Origin: Verrucomicrobiota bacterium | Lineage (GTDB): Bacteria > Verrucomicrobiota > Verrucomicrobiia > Opitutales > Opitutaceae | Direction of reading: 5' to 3' | Length of the DNA: 64,000 bases | Assembly: GCA_016222805.1 (NCBI GenBank) | Contig: JACRQG010000048.1 | Coordinates: 1-64,000 of the forward strand | In this document: positions 1-10,400 of the stretch, one piece after another | Position numbering within the stretch: the stretch's first letter is position 1 | Layout of the letters: each line of letters opens with the position of its first letter | Notes under the pieces: generated by a model | What the model saw: only the letters and a program-made list of their open reading frames with translations | Told to the model about the DNA's origin: nothing | Database searches by the model: none | Position numbers and translations under genes: made by a program

Positions 1-1301
1 AAATTCCAGTCGCGGATGTACTCCATCTCCCGGATGGGATCGCGATCGAATCCACTCTCCCAATACCAACCGCCCAGCTTGTTGGGATCCGGCGCCGTCC
101 GGCTGCGACCCGGGAAGGGCTTGTCCGAAAGGTCGAGCGCCCAGGGACAGCGCGGAAAGGCCACCGGCCCGGCCGCCGCCACGGTGCCGGTCTCGAGCGC
201 CTTGTCGTCGGGGCACTCGCAGACGTTCCACAGGTTGCAGGGGCCCATGTGGCCCTTGGCCTCGATCTCGAAATCGGCGCCGGCCAGCGCCCCGACGCCC
301 GCATCGCCCGTGCAGTCGGCGAACCACCGGCCGGCCAGCCGCAGTCGCCGGCCGCTCGTGGTCGACTGCGCGATCACCGCGCGCAGCCGGCCCCCGGTCA
401 CCTCCACGGCATTCACCCGGTGCTCCAGGAGCAAGGTGAGGTTCGGCTCCGCCCGGACGATCGCGAGTTTCTTGGCATCCTCGTAGAGGTCCGCGGTGTT
501 GGCCGGGCCATAGTGCGCGCGGCGATCCTGCTCGAGTTCCGCCACCACGTCGCCGACATGCGGCCACGGCTCCTCGTTGCGCGCCCCCTGCAGCCAGACC
601 CGCACCTCGGAACTGTTGTTGCCCCCGAGCACCGGCCGATCCTGCACCAGCGCCACCTTGAGGCCCAGCCGCGCCGCCGCCAGGGCCGCGCAGGTGCCCG
701 CGATGCCCCCACCCGTGACCACAAAATCAAACTCCCCGCCCGGCTCCGGCTGCTCGGCCTGTTTCAGGCAGACCCGCCGCCAGCGGGCCATCGCCGGATC
801 CTCGTTCGGCGGCACGAACCCGGGATCCCGCGCAAACAGGATCGCGTCGCAGCGGCCTTCGAAACCCGTCAGGTCGTGCAGCGCCAGCGCCACACCACCG
901 GCCGGGAGTTCGACCAGGCCTCCGTCCTGCCAGTGCCACTGGGCGCCGACCGTGCCAAAGGTCGTCGCCAGCGCGCGACCGTTGACCAGGATCTGGAACC
1001 GGCCCGGCGCGCCGGGTGCCTGCCACTGCGCAACCCAGTCCTTGGTGCGCACCCACACCCGGTAACGGCCGGCCACGGCAATGTTGACCGTCGTGGTGGC
1101 ATCCGCCACCGGTCGGCCCAGCCCGTGCGCCAGCAGGTAGGGCGACCCCATCAGGTCCATGAACTGCGGGTCCACGACCCAGCCGCCGCGTTGAGCGAAA
1201 CCCTCCGCTTCGACGAGCACCAGGCCGGAAGCTTCGGCGGCACGACCGCCAAATCCACCGAGTACGCCGCAGAGGCCGAGAATCACGAGCAACCTTTTCA
1301 T
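1..1301 (-). CDS. Secreted FAD-dependent oxidoreductase with N-terminal beta-sandwich-like module, 3' end outside window
   Basis: The frame is open from an ATG at 1301 to the window edge (433 codons, no stop), so the protein is C-terminally incomplete. Residues 1-21 form a signal peptide (MKRLLVILGL start, AEA cleavage region). Residues about 27-165 are a module with AGRYRVWVRTKDW and FARDPGFVPP; the same module opens the large secreted protein at 31025-34534. From about 190 comes a Rossmann FAD-binding start (VVTGGGIAGTCAA, then VLGGNNSSEVRV), typical of the FAD_oxidored (PF12831) family that is abundant in Verrucomicrobia, Planctomycetes and Bacteroidetes beside glycoside hydrolases. The substrate is unknown; oxidation of a sugar or glycan in the periplasm is inference. 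The divergent or convergent partner beyond the edge is not visible. Confident about the FAD family, unsure about the role. Confidence 0.85.
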   Translation of the reverse strand, partial: MKRLLVILGLCGVLGGFGGRAAEASGLVLVEAEGFAQRGGWVVDPQFMDLMGSPYLLAHGLGRPVADATTTVNIAVAGRYRVWVRTKDWVAQWQAPGAPGRFQILVNGRALATTFGTVGAQWHWQDGGLVELPAGGVALALHDLTGFEGRCDAILFARDPGFVPPNEDPAMARWRRVCLKQAEQPEPGGEFDFVVTGGGIAGTCAALAAARLGLKVALVQDRPVLGGNNSSEVRVWLQGARNEEPWPHVGDVVAELEQDRRAHYGPANTADLYEDAKKLAIVRAEPNLTLLLEHRVNAVEVTGGRLRAVIAQSTTSGRRLRLAGRWFADCTGDAGVGALAGADFEIEAKGHMGPCNLWNVCECPDDKALETGTVAAAGPVAFPRCPWALDLSDKPFPGRSRTAPDPNKLGGWYWESGFDRDPIREMEYIRDWN

Positions 1302-1398
1302 GGGAAAACGCGACCGCCGGAACCGACCGGGCCGCCAGCCAACCATCAATCCCGCGCCGCAGGCAAGCGCGGGCTCCGCCTTCGCACGAAGCAACCCC

Positions 1399-2934
1399 CT
1401 ACCCCGGTCCGGCGCGGTGTCGCGCCTGCCGGCCGGTGTTGGGCGCCGGCGCGTCCGACCTCGCGGCCGGTGCGGCCGTGGCCCCGCCAGCCCGCAGGGC
1501 CGAAGGCAACTCACGGCGCCCCGTCCGTCGAACGTCGTCCGCGAGGGCGGCAGCGACCTCCGCTTCCCCCAGACCGCGCTCGCGCACCAGGTATTCGAAA
1601 ACCAACTGCACCAGGCGCGCCAGCGCGATGCCATGCTGCCGGCCCTCCCGCGCGTGCAGCCAGTCGCTGAACCGCAGGAACTCCGCAAACGGCGACGTCG
1701 CCCCCCGCCAGAACAGCGGGAGCGCGGTGGCGAAGTTGCCGCTGTTGCCCACGAGATCCCAATAACGCGCGAACCTTCGCACCCGCTGCATCGTGGCGAA
1801 ATCCAGCCGGCGGTTCTCCAGCAACTCGTAGGGTGGCAGCGGCGAGTAGACCATGCCCCACTCGGAATCGTGTCGCCCGATCGGCGTACCTCGCAGACGC
1901 TTCAGGATGCCGACCTGAATCTCCTGCGGGCGCAGGGCGATCAGCCGATCGAAGCCGGCCCCGAATCCCGTGAGCGACTCCCCGGGCAGCCCGGCGATCA
2001 AATCCGCGTGCACGTGCACCCCGGTCTCTTCGCGCAGGAACCGGAAGTTGTCCTCCAGTCGGGCGTAGTCCTGGCGCCGGCTGATCCGCGCCGCCACCGC
2101 GGGATCAAAGGTCTGGATCCCCACCTCGAACTGCAGCACGCCAGGCGGGAACCGCCGGATGAGATCCCGCAGGGCGGGCGGCAGCCGGTCGGGGATCATC
2201 TCGAAATGGAGGAACAGGCCGGGATCCAGGCGCGCGAGGAAGAACTCCAGGATGCTCCGGCTGACGGCCAGGTTGAGGTTGAAGGTTCGGTCGACGAACT
2301 TGAAGTGCCGCACGCCGCGCGCCCGCAAGCGCTCCAGTGCCGCCAGGAAGGGCTCGAGCGGAAACTGGCGGACGGGCAGGTCGAGCGACGAGAGGCAGAA
2401 CTCGCACTCGAAGGGACAGCCCCGCGACGCCTCCACATAGATCAGGCGGTGGGCGATGTCCGCCTCGGTGTATTCCTCATACGGCAGCACCACTTCAGCC
2501 AGGGGCGGCAACGGCGCGGCGAGGATCCTCTCGGCCGGCGGCCGGCCAGCCAGCAGTCCGCGGCAGAGCCCGGCAAAGGCGAGGTCCCCTTCGCCCGTGA
2601 TCGTGTAGTCGGCCAGTCGCACGATGGCCTGATCGGCGGTCTCGTGGCTCACCTCCGGGCCTCCGAGCACCACGATCAGCTCCGGTCGCAATCGCTTCAA
2701 CACGGCGACCAGTTCGGTCGTCGGCGCCACGTTCCAGATGTAGACACCCAGGCCCACGATTCGCGGCTCCAGCGCGAGCAGGCGCTCCGCGATGTCCACG
2801 GGCCGCTCGTGGATCGTGAATTCCGCGATCACCGACTGGTCCCGCAGTTCACCGAGGTTGGCCCGGAGGCAGCGCAGGCCGAACGACGCGTGGATGAACC
2901 TCGCGTTGAGGGTGGCGAGCACGATGGCGGGCAT
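1399..2934 (-). CDS. B12-binding-domain radical SAM protein, DUF4080 type
   Basis: 511 residues. The N-terminal third (about 1-150) has the cobalamin-binding-like Rossmann layout with a conserved VLGGPEVS stretch. The radical SAM cluster motif CxxxCxxC is seen as CPFECEFC in [16 protein letters not shown] near residue 175. [15 protein letters not shown] and [14 protein letters not shown] are the typical later strands of the SAM barrel. The C-terminal 150 residues match the DUF4080 region of this family. The family acts in the cytoplasm and the reaction is uncharacterised. The tail after about residue 470 is Ala/Arg-rich and low in complexity, so the true end is as seen but of little functional weight. 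The gene is divergent from the hydrolase-like gene at 3042, with 107 bp between starts. Start chosen as the first ATG, which begins directly with the [13 protein letters not shown] strand of the B12 domain. Confidence 0.9.
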   Translation of the reverse strand: MPAIVLATLNARFIHASFGLRCLRANLGELRDQSVIAEFTIHERPVDIAERLLALEPRIVGLGVYIWNVAPTTELVAVLKRLRPELIVVLGGPEVSHETADQAIVRLADYTITGEGDLAFAGLCRGLLAGRPPAERILAAPLPPLAEVVLPYEEYTEADIAHRLIYVEASRGCPFECEFCLSSLDLPVRQFPLEPFLAALERLRARGVRHFKFVDRTFNLNLAVSRSILEFFLARLDPGLFLHFEMIPDRLPPALRDLIRRFPPGVLQFEVGIQTFDPAVAARISRRQDYARLEDNFRFLREETGVHVHADLIAGLPGESLTGFGAGFDRLIALRPQEIQVGILKRLRGTPIGRHDSEWGMVYSPLPPYELLENRRLDFATMQRVRRFARYWDLVGNSGNFATALPLFWRGATSPFAEFLRFSDWLHAREGRQHGIALARLVQLVFEYLVRERGLGEAEVAAALADDVRRTGRRELPSALRAGGATAAPAARSDAPAPNTGRQARHRAGPG

Positions 2935-3041
2935 GGCACCGGCAGTTCAGCCGCAGCGGGGCACCGCCGTCGACTCGCTTTTCAGCCGACGGGAGCCTCG
3001 CCTCCCGGGCGGTCGTCGCTCTTGCTGGCCCTTGCACGCGC

Positions 3042-4595
3042 ATGCCCCGCCCCCGTCCACCCTTGCTCCGTCCGGCGCTCCTGGCCGTGTTGGCCCTCAC
3101 GCCTCTGCCGACCGCTGCCGCGGGTGGGCCCGCCCTCCGGGAGATCTTCGCCCTCAACGAGGACAACAGCCACTTCTTCGGCTCGCGCCCCCCAGAGCAA
3201 ATGACCCTCGTGGGCCTGCACGCCTGGGTCGATCAGTACGCCGGCACCACAGTCACCCACCTGTTTCTCTGTCCGAACGCGATGCGGGCCAGCTTCCGCA
3301 GTCGCACGCGCGACGCCATCTGGGATCCTGTCGACGGACGGGTTCCTGACGGCCTCTGGCCGCAGAACGCCCGGCGCCTGCACCTCGCGGGCCTCGATCC
3401 CTACGCGGTCTGGATCCAACGCGCGCGCGACCGCGGGCTCTCGCCGTGGCTCAGCATGCGGATGAACGACGTGCACTCCGTCGACGATCCCGGCAGTTTC
3501 ATGCACTCCACGTTCTGGCGCACGCACCCGGAACTGCGGCGCGTCCCGGGTGGTCCGGTGCAACCGTGGGTGAACCACGCGCTGAACTTCGCCCACGCCG
3601 CCGTGCGTGCCCACCAGATGGATTTCATCCGCGAACTCCTCGAGCGGTACGACCCGGACGGGCTCGAACTCGACTGGATGCGCTTCGGCCATCATCTCAC
3701 CCCTGGCCGCGAAAAGGCGGAGGGGCCGCTGCTGACGGAATTCGTGCGCGAGGTCCGCGACCTCACCCGGGAATGGGGGCGGCGGCGCGGTCACCCCCTT
3801 CACCTCGGGGTTCGCGTGCCGGCCCATCCCGATGCCGCCACCGGACTCGGCCTGGACGCCGTCACCTGGGCGCGCGAAGGTCTCGTCGATCTCCTTGTGC
3901 CGTGCCCCTTCTGGTCCACCACGGATTTCGACATCCCGGTGGAACTCTGGCGCGAGCGCCTCGGCGCGGCGGCGGCACGGGTGACGCTTGCGCCCGGGAT
4001 CGAGCACAACGCTCGCGCCTGGCCGACCGGCAAGTCGGTCGCGAACGACCTGGGCAGCGCGCGGGGATTCGCGGCCTCCGCCCGGCATCGCGGCGCCGAC
4101 GGGCTCTACCTCTTCAACTGGATGGACAGCCAGACCCGCCCGGTCGGCGCGGACGACTATGCCCGGTTGCTCAAGGAAGGTCTGTCCGAAGCGACCGCGC
4201 GGCACGCCCTGCGGCGGCACCCTGCGACCTACCGCGACACCGTGCCTCCGGGCTTCCCAAATGGCGCCCAGTTGCCATTGGAAGGTTCGGCCGGCGGGTC
4301 CGTCCGCCTGCATCTCGGCCCGGGCGCCACCGGCCCGACCCACCTCGTGGTGGGCCTCGGCGAACGCACGGGGGTGGCCAGCGCGCGCTTCGAGGCACAG
4401 CTCAACGGGCAACCGCTCTCCCTCCCGTCCCCGCTGGAGGACTTGCGCGGGCTGGCCGGCACCGTGCGGGCCCTGATCTTTCCCTGCCCAGCTGCGACCG
4501 TGCGCGCCGGTGTCAACGAAGTGAGGCTCCGCCAGGTGGACGGCGGTCCGTCCCAGCAAATCGTCTGGGTGGAGATCCGCGCCGGCGCACCGTAG
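3042..4595 (+). CDS. Secreted TIM-barrel glycoside-hydrolase-like protein
   Basis: 517 residues with a signal peptide (MPRPRP...LLAVLALTPLPTAAAGG). The body looks like a (beta/alpha)8 barrel: successive strand-like segments include GLSPWLSMRMNDVH, DGLELDWMRFGHH and GVRVPAHPDAATG. The acidic pair in LELDWMR sits where the GHL-type and DUF4015-like barrels carry catalytic acids. The last 130 residues form a beta-rich tail (HLVVGLGERTGVASARF onward) resembling a carbohydrate-binding sandwich. No CAZy family can be assigned by eye, and the substrate is unknown. Its neighbours are a radical SAM gene, divergent, and pdxH, 142 bp downstream on the same strand, so no glycan operon is evident. A GC-rich frame and lack of a clear ribosome site leave the exact start open by a few codons. 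Confidence 0.75.
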   Translation: MPRPRPPLLRPALLAVLALTPLPTAAAGGPALREIFALNEDNSHFFGSRPPEQMTLVGLHAWVDQYAGTTVTHLFLCPNAMRASFRSRTRDAIWDPVDGRVPDGLWPQNARRLHLAGLDPYAVWIQRARDRGLSPWLSMRMNDVHSVDDPGSFMHSTFWRTHPELRRVPGGPVQPWVNHALNFAHAAVRAHQMDFIRELLERYDPDGLELDWMRFGHHLTPGREKAEGPLLTEFVREVRDLTREWGRRRGHPLHLGVRVPAHPDAATGLGLDAVTWAREGLVDLLVPCPFWSTTDFDIPVELWRERLGAAAARVTLAPGIEHNARAWPTGKSVANDLGSARGFAASARHRGADGLYLFNWMDSQTRPVGADDYARLLKEGLSEATARHALRRHPATYRDTVPPGFPNGAQLPLEGSAGGSVRLHLGPGATGPTHLVVGLGERTGVASARFEAQLNGQPLSLPSPLEDLRGLAGTVRALIFPCPAATVRAGVNEVRLRQVDGGPSQQIVWVEIRAGAP

Positions 4596-4737
4596 ACGAA
4601 GGCTCCTCCGCGGAACTTGTGCAAAACCGCTGCTGATCCGTGCGCCTCGGGGCGCTGCGGTTCCGGATGGGCAAAAGGCGAGGATTCCGCCTTGGTAGGT
4701 GGAGCTAATCTCGCACTGTTCCTTTCTCGGCCCTGCC

Positions 4738-5400
4738 ATGCTCGCCACACCTTCCACTCCTCCCGACGTTGCCGCGATGCGCCGGCAGTACAACCTCGGC
4801 GCCCTGCGCGAGGAGGCGATGCTCGCCGATCCGATCGAGCAGTTCACGGCGTGGTTTCGCGACGCCATCGCCGCCGGGGTCCTCGAGGCCAATGCCATGA
4901 GCCTCGCCACTGCCGATGCCCGAGGCCGCCCGCTCGTGCGAACGGTGCTGCTGAAGAATTACGACGCCCGCGGCTTCGTGTTCTACACCAACCTCGAAAG
5001 CCGCAAGGCCCGGCAACTCCGCGACAACCCGCACGCGTCGCTCCTCTTTCCCTGGCTGCTGCTGGAAAGGCAGGTGGTGATTTCCGGGCCGGTCGAGCGC
5101 CTATCGGCCGCCGAGACCCTGAAGTACTTTGTCACCCGCCCGCGCGACAGCCAGATCGCCGCCTGGGCCTCGAAACAGAGTTCGCCGCTGTCCTCCCGCA
5201 AGGTGCTCGAACTCGAGTGGCAGGCGCTGAAGCGCAAGTTCTCCGCTGGCGAGGTCCCGCTGCCCGATTTCTGGGGCGGCTTCCGCGTCGCGCCGGAGGA
5301 AATCGAGTTCTGGCAGGGCGGCCCGAATCGTCTGCACGACCGCATCCTCTACACGCGCGCGGCGTCCGGAGCCTGGAGCATCGGGCGGCTCGCTCCGTAG
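4738..5400 (+). CDS. pdxH: Pyridoxamine/pyridoxine 5'-phosphate oxidase
   Basis: The FMN enzyme of vitamin B6 synthesis and salvage, converting PNP or PMP to pyridoxal 5'-phosphate in the cytoplasm. About 220 residues from the ATG at 4738, matching the family's usual 210-230; an upstream in-frame ATG at 4699 would add 13 residues without homology character. Family signatures seen: MRRQYNLGALRE near the N-terminus, RTVLLKNYDARGFVFYTN (FMN and phosphate contacts), SRKARQL, and the C-terminal PDFWGGFRV...IEFWQGGPNRLHDR block with the substrate-binding Arg and His. The closing W..GRLAP is also canonical. It stands alone here, 34 bp ahead of an unrelated secreted protein gene. High certainty. Confidence 0.96.
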   Translation: MLATPSTPPDVAAMRRQYNLGALREEAMLADPIEQFTAWFRDAIAAGVLEANAMSLATADARGRPLVRTVLLKNYDARGFVFYTNLESRKARQLRDNPHASLLFPWLLLERQVVISGPVERLSAAETLKYFVTRPRDSQIAAWASKQSSPLSSRKVLELEWQALKRKFSAGEVPLPDFWGGFRVAPEEIEFWQGGPNRLHDRILYTRAASGAWSIGRLAP

Positions 5401-5434
5401 GGGAAAAGACGAGGGCAGCGGACACCGGCGTTCC

Positions 5435-6277
5435 ATGAAACACCTCCCCCTCCTCCTGGCGCTGCTGCCGGCCTGGGCCCTCGGCGCCGAACCGGCACCC
5501 CTTCCACCCGTCGGCCAGCTCACGACGCCGGGCTGGCGTTATGAGGAAGTCCGCCGCTACGCCGCCCCGGAAGCGGGACAGGGCGTGGCCGTCGACCGCG
5601 AGTTCTTTTACGCGATCAACAACCATACCATTGCCCGGTACCGGAAGGATTCGGGCGCCCGGGTCGGCCTCTGGGAAGGAGGCGCCCGCGGCGAGATCAT
5701 CCACCTCAACGCGGGCCTCATCGTCGGGGATCGCCTCTATGCGGTGCATTCGAACTACCCGGGGGTGCCGATGCTGAGCTCGTTGGAGATCTTCGATCCC
5801 GCCACGCTTCGCCACCAGGGCTCGCACAGCTTCGGGCGCATGGATGGCTCGTTCACCTGGCTGGATCGGCGCGGGGATCGCTGGATCGCCTGCTTCGTCC
5901 ACTACGACGGCAAGGGCGCGGAACCCGGACGCACCAATCTCTGGACGCAGATCCTGGCCTTCGACGATGCCTGGCGCCGCACCGCGGGGTGGGCGCTGCC
6001 GCCCGCTCTGCTCGCCCGGTTTGGCGCACGCGGTTACAGCGCCTCCGGCGGGGCGTTCGGCCCGGGCGGCCACCTGTATCTGACCGGCCACGACAACCCC
6101 GAGCTGTACGTGCTGGACTTTCCCGCCGCCGGTTCGGTGCTGCGCTGGATCGCGACGATCCCCTTCCCCTCCGAGGGGCAGGCGTTCGCGTGGGATCCCG
6201 CGCAGCCGGATCACCTTTTCTCGATCCTCCGCCGCAGCCGCGAGGTCATCGTGGGCCGCGTGGTGATGCCGCGGTGA
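5435..6277 (+). CDS. Secreted beta-propeller-like protein of unknown function
   Basis: 280 residues with a clear signal peptide (MKHLPLLLALLPAWALGAEP). The mature part has repeated strand-rich units with aromatic ends, such as VDREFFYAINNHTIARY, GLIVGDRLYAVHSNYPG, GDRWIACFVHYDG and GGHLYLTGHDNPELYVLDF, consistent with a small beta-propeller. Similar proteins are annotated as hypothetical or as quinoprotein-like; no catalytic motif is visible. It follows pdxH by 34 bp and may be co-transcribed. It converges on the SRPBCC gene at 6303 with a 25-bp gap. Function unknown. Confidence 0.75.
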   Translation: MKHLPLLLALLPAWALGAEPAPLPPVGQLTTPGWRYEEVRRYAAPEAGQGVAVDREFFYAINNHTIARYRKDSGARVGLWEGGARGEIIHLNAGLIVGDRLYAVHSNYPGVPMLSSLEIFDPATLRHQGSHSFGRMDGSFTWLDRRGDRWIACFVHYDGKGAEPGRTNLWTQILAFDDAWRRTAGWALPPALLARFGARGYSASGGAFGPGGHLYLTGHDNPELYVLDFPAAGSVLRWIATIPFPSEGQAFAWDPAQPDHLFSILRRSREVIVGRVVMPR

Positions 6278-6287
6278 CCTCCCTGCC

Positions 6288-6299
6288 CCGCCCGGGCGG
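6288..6299. terminator. Perfect 12-bp GC palindrome between convergent genes
   Basis: CCGCCCGGGCGG lies in the 25-bp gap between the stop codons of two convergent genes. A 6-bp GC stem could slow polymerase in both directions. No T-run follows, so a bidirectional terminator is only a guess. Confidence 0.3.
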
Positions 6300-6302
6300 A
6301 CT

Positions 6303-6767
6303 TCACGGGCCGGGCGACGGGAACAGCCGGGCAATCTGTGCCCCGCGAAAATCGAAGATCTCCGCCAGTTTTCGCTCGATCCAGACGGCGTGGGCGCCCG
6401 CTCCGAGCCAGCCCCAGCCGGGATCGTAGGTGACACGGTCGATCATCGTCACCCCGCCCGCCGCCGGCGCGAAGTGATGCTCGTGGTGCCACAGGCGGTA
6501 GGGACCGATCCGCTGCTCGTCGACGAAGTACTCCCCTTCCCGCACGTGGGTGATCTCGGTTACCCAGCGCGCCGTCCAGCCGGGCACGATGCCCACGCGG
6601 TACTCAATCATCTGCCCCGCGTACATCCGTGGCGCGACGTCCCCCACCATCTGGAAGCGGAGGTGTGGTGAAGTCAGGCGGTCGAGGTTCGCGGGCGTGG
6701 CAAAGAAGTCCCAAACCTGTCCCGGGTCGCCCGCCACGAACTGCTGCCGCCGAAGTTGGTAGACCAT
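6303..6767 (-). CDS. SRPBCC-fold ligand-binding protein (polyketide cyclase/CoxG-like)
   Basis: 154 residues from the ATG at 6767. The sequence follows the START/SRPBCC helix-grip pattern: an initial strand QLRRQQFVAGDPGQVWDFF, the short helices FATPANLDRLTSP, then antiparallel strands ending in GGVTMIDRVTYDPG and a long C-terminal helix AHAVWIERKLAEIFDFR. Members bind hydrophobic ligands, and some are annotated as cyclase/dehydrase or cell-division-inhibitor-like proteins; no catalytic residue can be named. The frame remains open far upstream, but the segment beyond the ATG is low-complexity Arg/Pro/Gly with no homology character. Cytoplasmic. It may be co-transcribed with the GNAT gene 56 bp upstream on the same strand. 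Confidence 0.85.
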   Translation of the reverse strand: MVYQLRRQQFVAGDPGQVWDFFATPANLDRLTSPHLRFQMVGDVAPRMYAGQMIEYRVGIVPGWTARWVTEITHVREGEYFVDEQRIGPYRLWHHEHHFAPAAGGVTMIDRVTYDPGWGWLGAGAHAVWIERKLAEIFDFRGAQIARLFPSPGP

Positions 6768-6823
6768 CCCCTTCCTTCGTTTGAAGCCGCCCCGCGGATG
6801 CAGCGACCCCGCGACGCCGGTCT

Positions 6824-7246
6824 TCAGCGCCGCAGCGGCAGGACAAAATGGTAGGCGGACACATGCATCCGCTCGCGAAAGTAGAAGCGATGGGCTTCGG
6901 CGCGCTGCACGCCGGAATCCAGTTCCAGTTGATCGCAACCGTGGGTGCGCGCCTGCTCCACCAGCCACCCCAGCAGCGCGCGACCGTGCCCCCGCGAGCG
7001 CGCCGCGCCGTCGGTGACCAGGTCGTCCACATACAGATTCCGGCCCGAAAAGAGTTTCTCGTAGTACCGGTAGCCCGCGACGGCGCGCACGGTTCCCTCG
7101 TCCTCGAGCAGGGCGAGCCGGAAACCCTCCGCCTGCATACGCCGGACCTGGGCGACGAAATCGCCGGCCCGGAGGTGGGGCCGGAGCTGGTGCATGACAC
7201 CAAAACAAAGGGCGATATCCGGATCGGTTTCTGCGAGGCGAATCAT
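6824..7246 (-). CDS. GNAT-family N-acetyltransferase
   Basis: 140 residues from the ATG at 7246. Characteristic GNAT order: an N-terminal substrate strand-helix (MIRLAETDPDIALCFGVMHQ), the beta4 strand LYVDDLVTD, then the acetyl-CoA pyrophosphate loop RSRGHGRALL and the following helix LGWLVEQARTHGC, and the closing strand LELDSGVQRAEAHRFYFRE. An upstream ATG at 7303 would add 19 residues lacking family character. The acceptor substrate is not predictable. Same strand as the SRPBCC gene and divergent from the CPBP protease gene. The 5' flank contains a small CCGGCC/GGCCGG hairpin near 7268-7285. Confidence 0.88.
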   Translation of the reverse strand: MIRLAETDPDIALCFGVMHQLRPHLRAGDFVAQVRRMQAEGFRLALLEDEGTVRAVAGYRYYEKLFSGRNLYVDDLVTDGAARSRGHGRALLGWLVEQARTHGCDQLELDSGVQRAEAHRFYFRERMHVSAYHFVLPLRR

Positions 7247-7470
7247 GGAAGGAAGGGCGGGGTGGAAACCGGCCGACACTGGCCGGATTGCCGCCGGACG
7301 CACGCCAAACCGCCGGTCGCTTCAGGCACTGCTCTCCCCTCCCCACCCGTACAGTGGCGGAGGACCGCTGGGGAGATGCGCGACCGATTGACCTTTCGCG
7401 CGTTTCCCGGCCACCTTGCGGGGCCGGTCCCCCGCGGTCCCGGCCTTCCTGCCCCGACTGCCCCCCGCTC

Positions 7471-10400
7471 GTGAAGACCATCGCCGCCCGCCCGCCGTTC
7501 TTCCGCCAAACATGGTGCTGGTTCCTGTATGGCGCCGTGGCCGTCGCCGCGTCCATCGCGTCCTGGCGGCTCTTCCCGGTGGCGTTCCCGGTCGCGTCGC
7601 TCGACATCCGGATGGACCGCGCGGCGGCCTTGCGGGAGGCCGCCCGGCTGGCCGGCGCCTTGAGCTGGGGTCCCGCCGGGACCGCGCGCGACGTCGCCTC
7701 GTTCGGGGTCGACGGCGAGGCGCAGGCCTTCCTCGAACTGGAAGGGGGCGGCAAGGCCGTATTCGCATCGCTGATTCACGAGGGCTGGTACTCGCCGTAC
7801 CGCTGGCGGGTGCGGCGCTTTCGGGAGGGGGAGGCGCACCGCACCCTGGTGTTCTTCCTGCCCGACGGCGCGCCCAACGGGTTTGTCGAAACCCTGAAGC
7901 AGGACGCGCCCGGCCCCGCCCTTGCGGCGGACGCCGCGCGGGACATCGCGGAGGCCGCCGCCCGGGCCGAACCCTGGCACCTCGACTTTGGCCCGCTCGT
8001 CCGCCTGGAGACCTCGCAAGTGACCCGGCCGGGCGGGCGCGTGGATCACACGTTTGTCTACGAACAGTCGGAACGCCGGCTCGGCGAAGGGCGGCTGCGC
8101 CTGCGCCTCACCGTCGGTGGCGACCGATTGACCGAGCTGACCCGCTACGTCCATGTCCCGGAGGCCTTCACCCGCCGGTACGCGGAGATGCGCTCGGCCA
8201 ACAACGCCATCGCCTCGGCCGCCTCCGGCGCGATGCTCCTGCTTTACGGCGTGGGAGGATGCGGCTTGGGGATCTTCTTCCTCATCCAGGGGCGTTCCCT
8301 GCTCTGGCGACCGGCGCTCGCCGCCGCGGGGATCCTCGCCGGCCTGCAACTGCTCGGCAGCCTCAACGCCTCGCCGCTCGCCTGGATGGGATACGATACC
8401 GCGCTCAGCGCGGCCGGGTTCATCGCCGAACGCCAGGTCGCCCTCATTGCCGGGGCCCTCGGGATGGGCCTGGTCTTCTTTCTGACCTTCGCGGCCGCCG
8501 AGGGTCTTTCCCGCCGGGCGTTCCCGGCCCAGCCGCAGTTGTGGCGGCTGTGGTCGGCTCCCGCCGCGGCCTCCCCCGGTGCCCTGGGGCGGACCGCCGG
8601 GGGAATCCTGCTGGCGCCCCTGCACCTCCTCTACGTCCTCGCCTTCTACTGGGTGGCGTTGCGCTGGTTCGGATGGTGGACACCCACCGAGGCGCTGGTC
8701 GATCCCGACATGCTGGCGCACGTGCGGCCGTGGGTCACTCCCCTGGTGCGCGCAGCCCAGGCCGGGATCTGGGAAGAGATGCTCTTCCGGGCCGTGCCCC
8801 TCTCCGCCGCCGCGCTGCTGGGCGAGCGCTTTGGGCAGCGTCGCCGGTGGATTGTTGGGGCCCTGTGCCTGCAGGCGCTGGTCTTTGCGGCCGCCCACGC
8901 GAACTACCCCGGACAACCCTCCTACTCCCGGGTGATTGAGCTCATCGTCCCTTCGCTGGTTTTCGGGGCGGTGTTTCTCCGCTTCGGCCTGCTGCCGGCG
9001 ATCCTCTCGCACTTTGTCTACGACGTCATCCTCATGGCGCTGCCGCTCTTCGCCGCCACCGCCCCCGGGATCTGGCTGGATCGCCTGGCGCTCATCGGCG
9101 TCACGCTGCTCCCGCTCTGGATCGTGCTCGGCCGGCGCTGGCGCCACGGGCCCGCCGGGGCGGACGCCCTGCCCCGCAACGGAACCTGGGAGCCGCCGCC
9201 GGCACTTCCCGTGGAATCCTCCCGGCCGCCGTGGGCCGCCAGCCCCGGCCGGATCTCGCGGCGCACGGGATGGACCCTGCTGTTGCTGGCCGCCGCCGGA
9301 CTGGCCTTCTGGCTCCAAAGCACTCCCTGGCGACACCTCGGGCCGCCACTGACAATCGACCGCGCCGCGGCCGAGCGAATCGCGCGGGCCGCGTGGCAGG
9401 AGCGTGGCGTGCAAGTGCCCCCGGCAGCCCGGGCCCTGATTTCGGTGACACCCCGGCCGGGCAGCGTCGATCGCTATGTCTGGCAGAAAGTGGGCTCCTC
9501 CGGATACGAGGCGTTGCTGGGCACTCACGTGCCCGTGGCCCGCTGGCTCGTGAGGTTTGCCCGCTTCGACGGCGATGTCGCGGAGCGGGCGGAGGAGTGG
9601 TGGTGCTTCGTCTCGGGCGACGGCAAGGTCCAGCGGCTCCGCCACACGCTGCCGGAGGCCCGCGCGGGTGCGAACCTGGATGAGAGCGCGGCCCGGGCCA
9701 TCGCGGAGCGGACCTTGCGGGAGAGATTTGGGATCGATCCGACACAATGGGAAAAAGTCTCGGCCACCTCGCGCCAGCGGCCCAAACGCACCGATTGGAC
9801 CTTCCTTTACCGCGATCCCCGGTACCCGCAGCTCAAGCCCGGCGAAGCCCGGGCCACCGTCGAGGTCGCCGGCGAGGAGGCAATCGAAGCCTACCGCAGC
9901 ATCTTCGTGCCGGAGGAATGGGAGCGCGAACAACGCCGGGCCAGCACCGTGTACCGGATCGGTGGCACGATCCGCGCAACCGCGCTGGGTCTGCTGTTGG
10001 TCGCCGGCCTGGTGGTCGCGGTGCTGGCCGTGACGCGACGAAGGATCGCCGTCGATCTGGCCCTCGGGGTTGCCGCGGTGGTGGTCGGCGCCCGCCTGAT
10101 CGGCCTCGTCAACTCCTGGCCTTCCATCGTGGCCGGCTTCAGCACCACCCGGCCCTACGACCTACAACGGCTGATCGGCGCCGCCGGTCCCACCGTCGGA
10201 GCCCTCCTCGCGGCCTCCGCCCTCGCCCTGATTGCGGGCACCGCCGCCCGCTGGCTGAGACCCCCGTTGCCCGACCGGCGCGCCGCCACGGGGCTGGGCC
10301 TTGTCGCCGGCGTGATCGGGGTCGGCCTGCTTGCGCTCGGCGCGGCGCTGGCCGAGGTCCCCGCCCCGGACTGGCCCTCGTTCGCCGGTGCGGAAGCCTG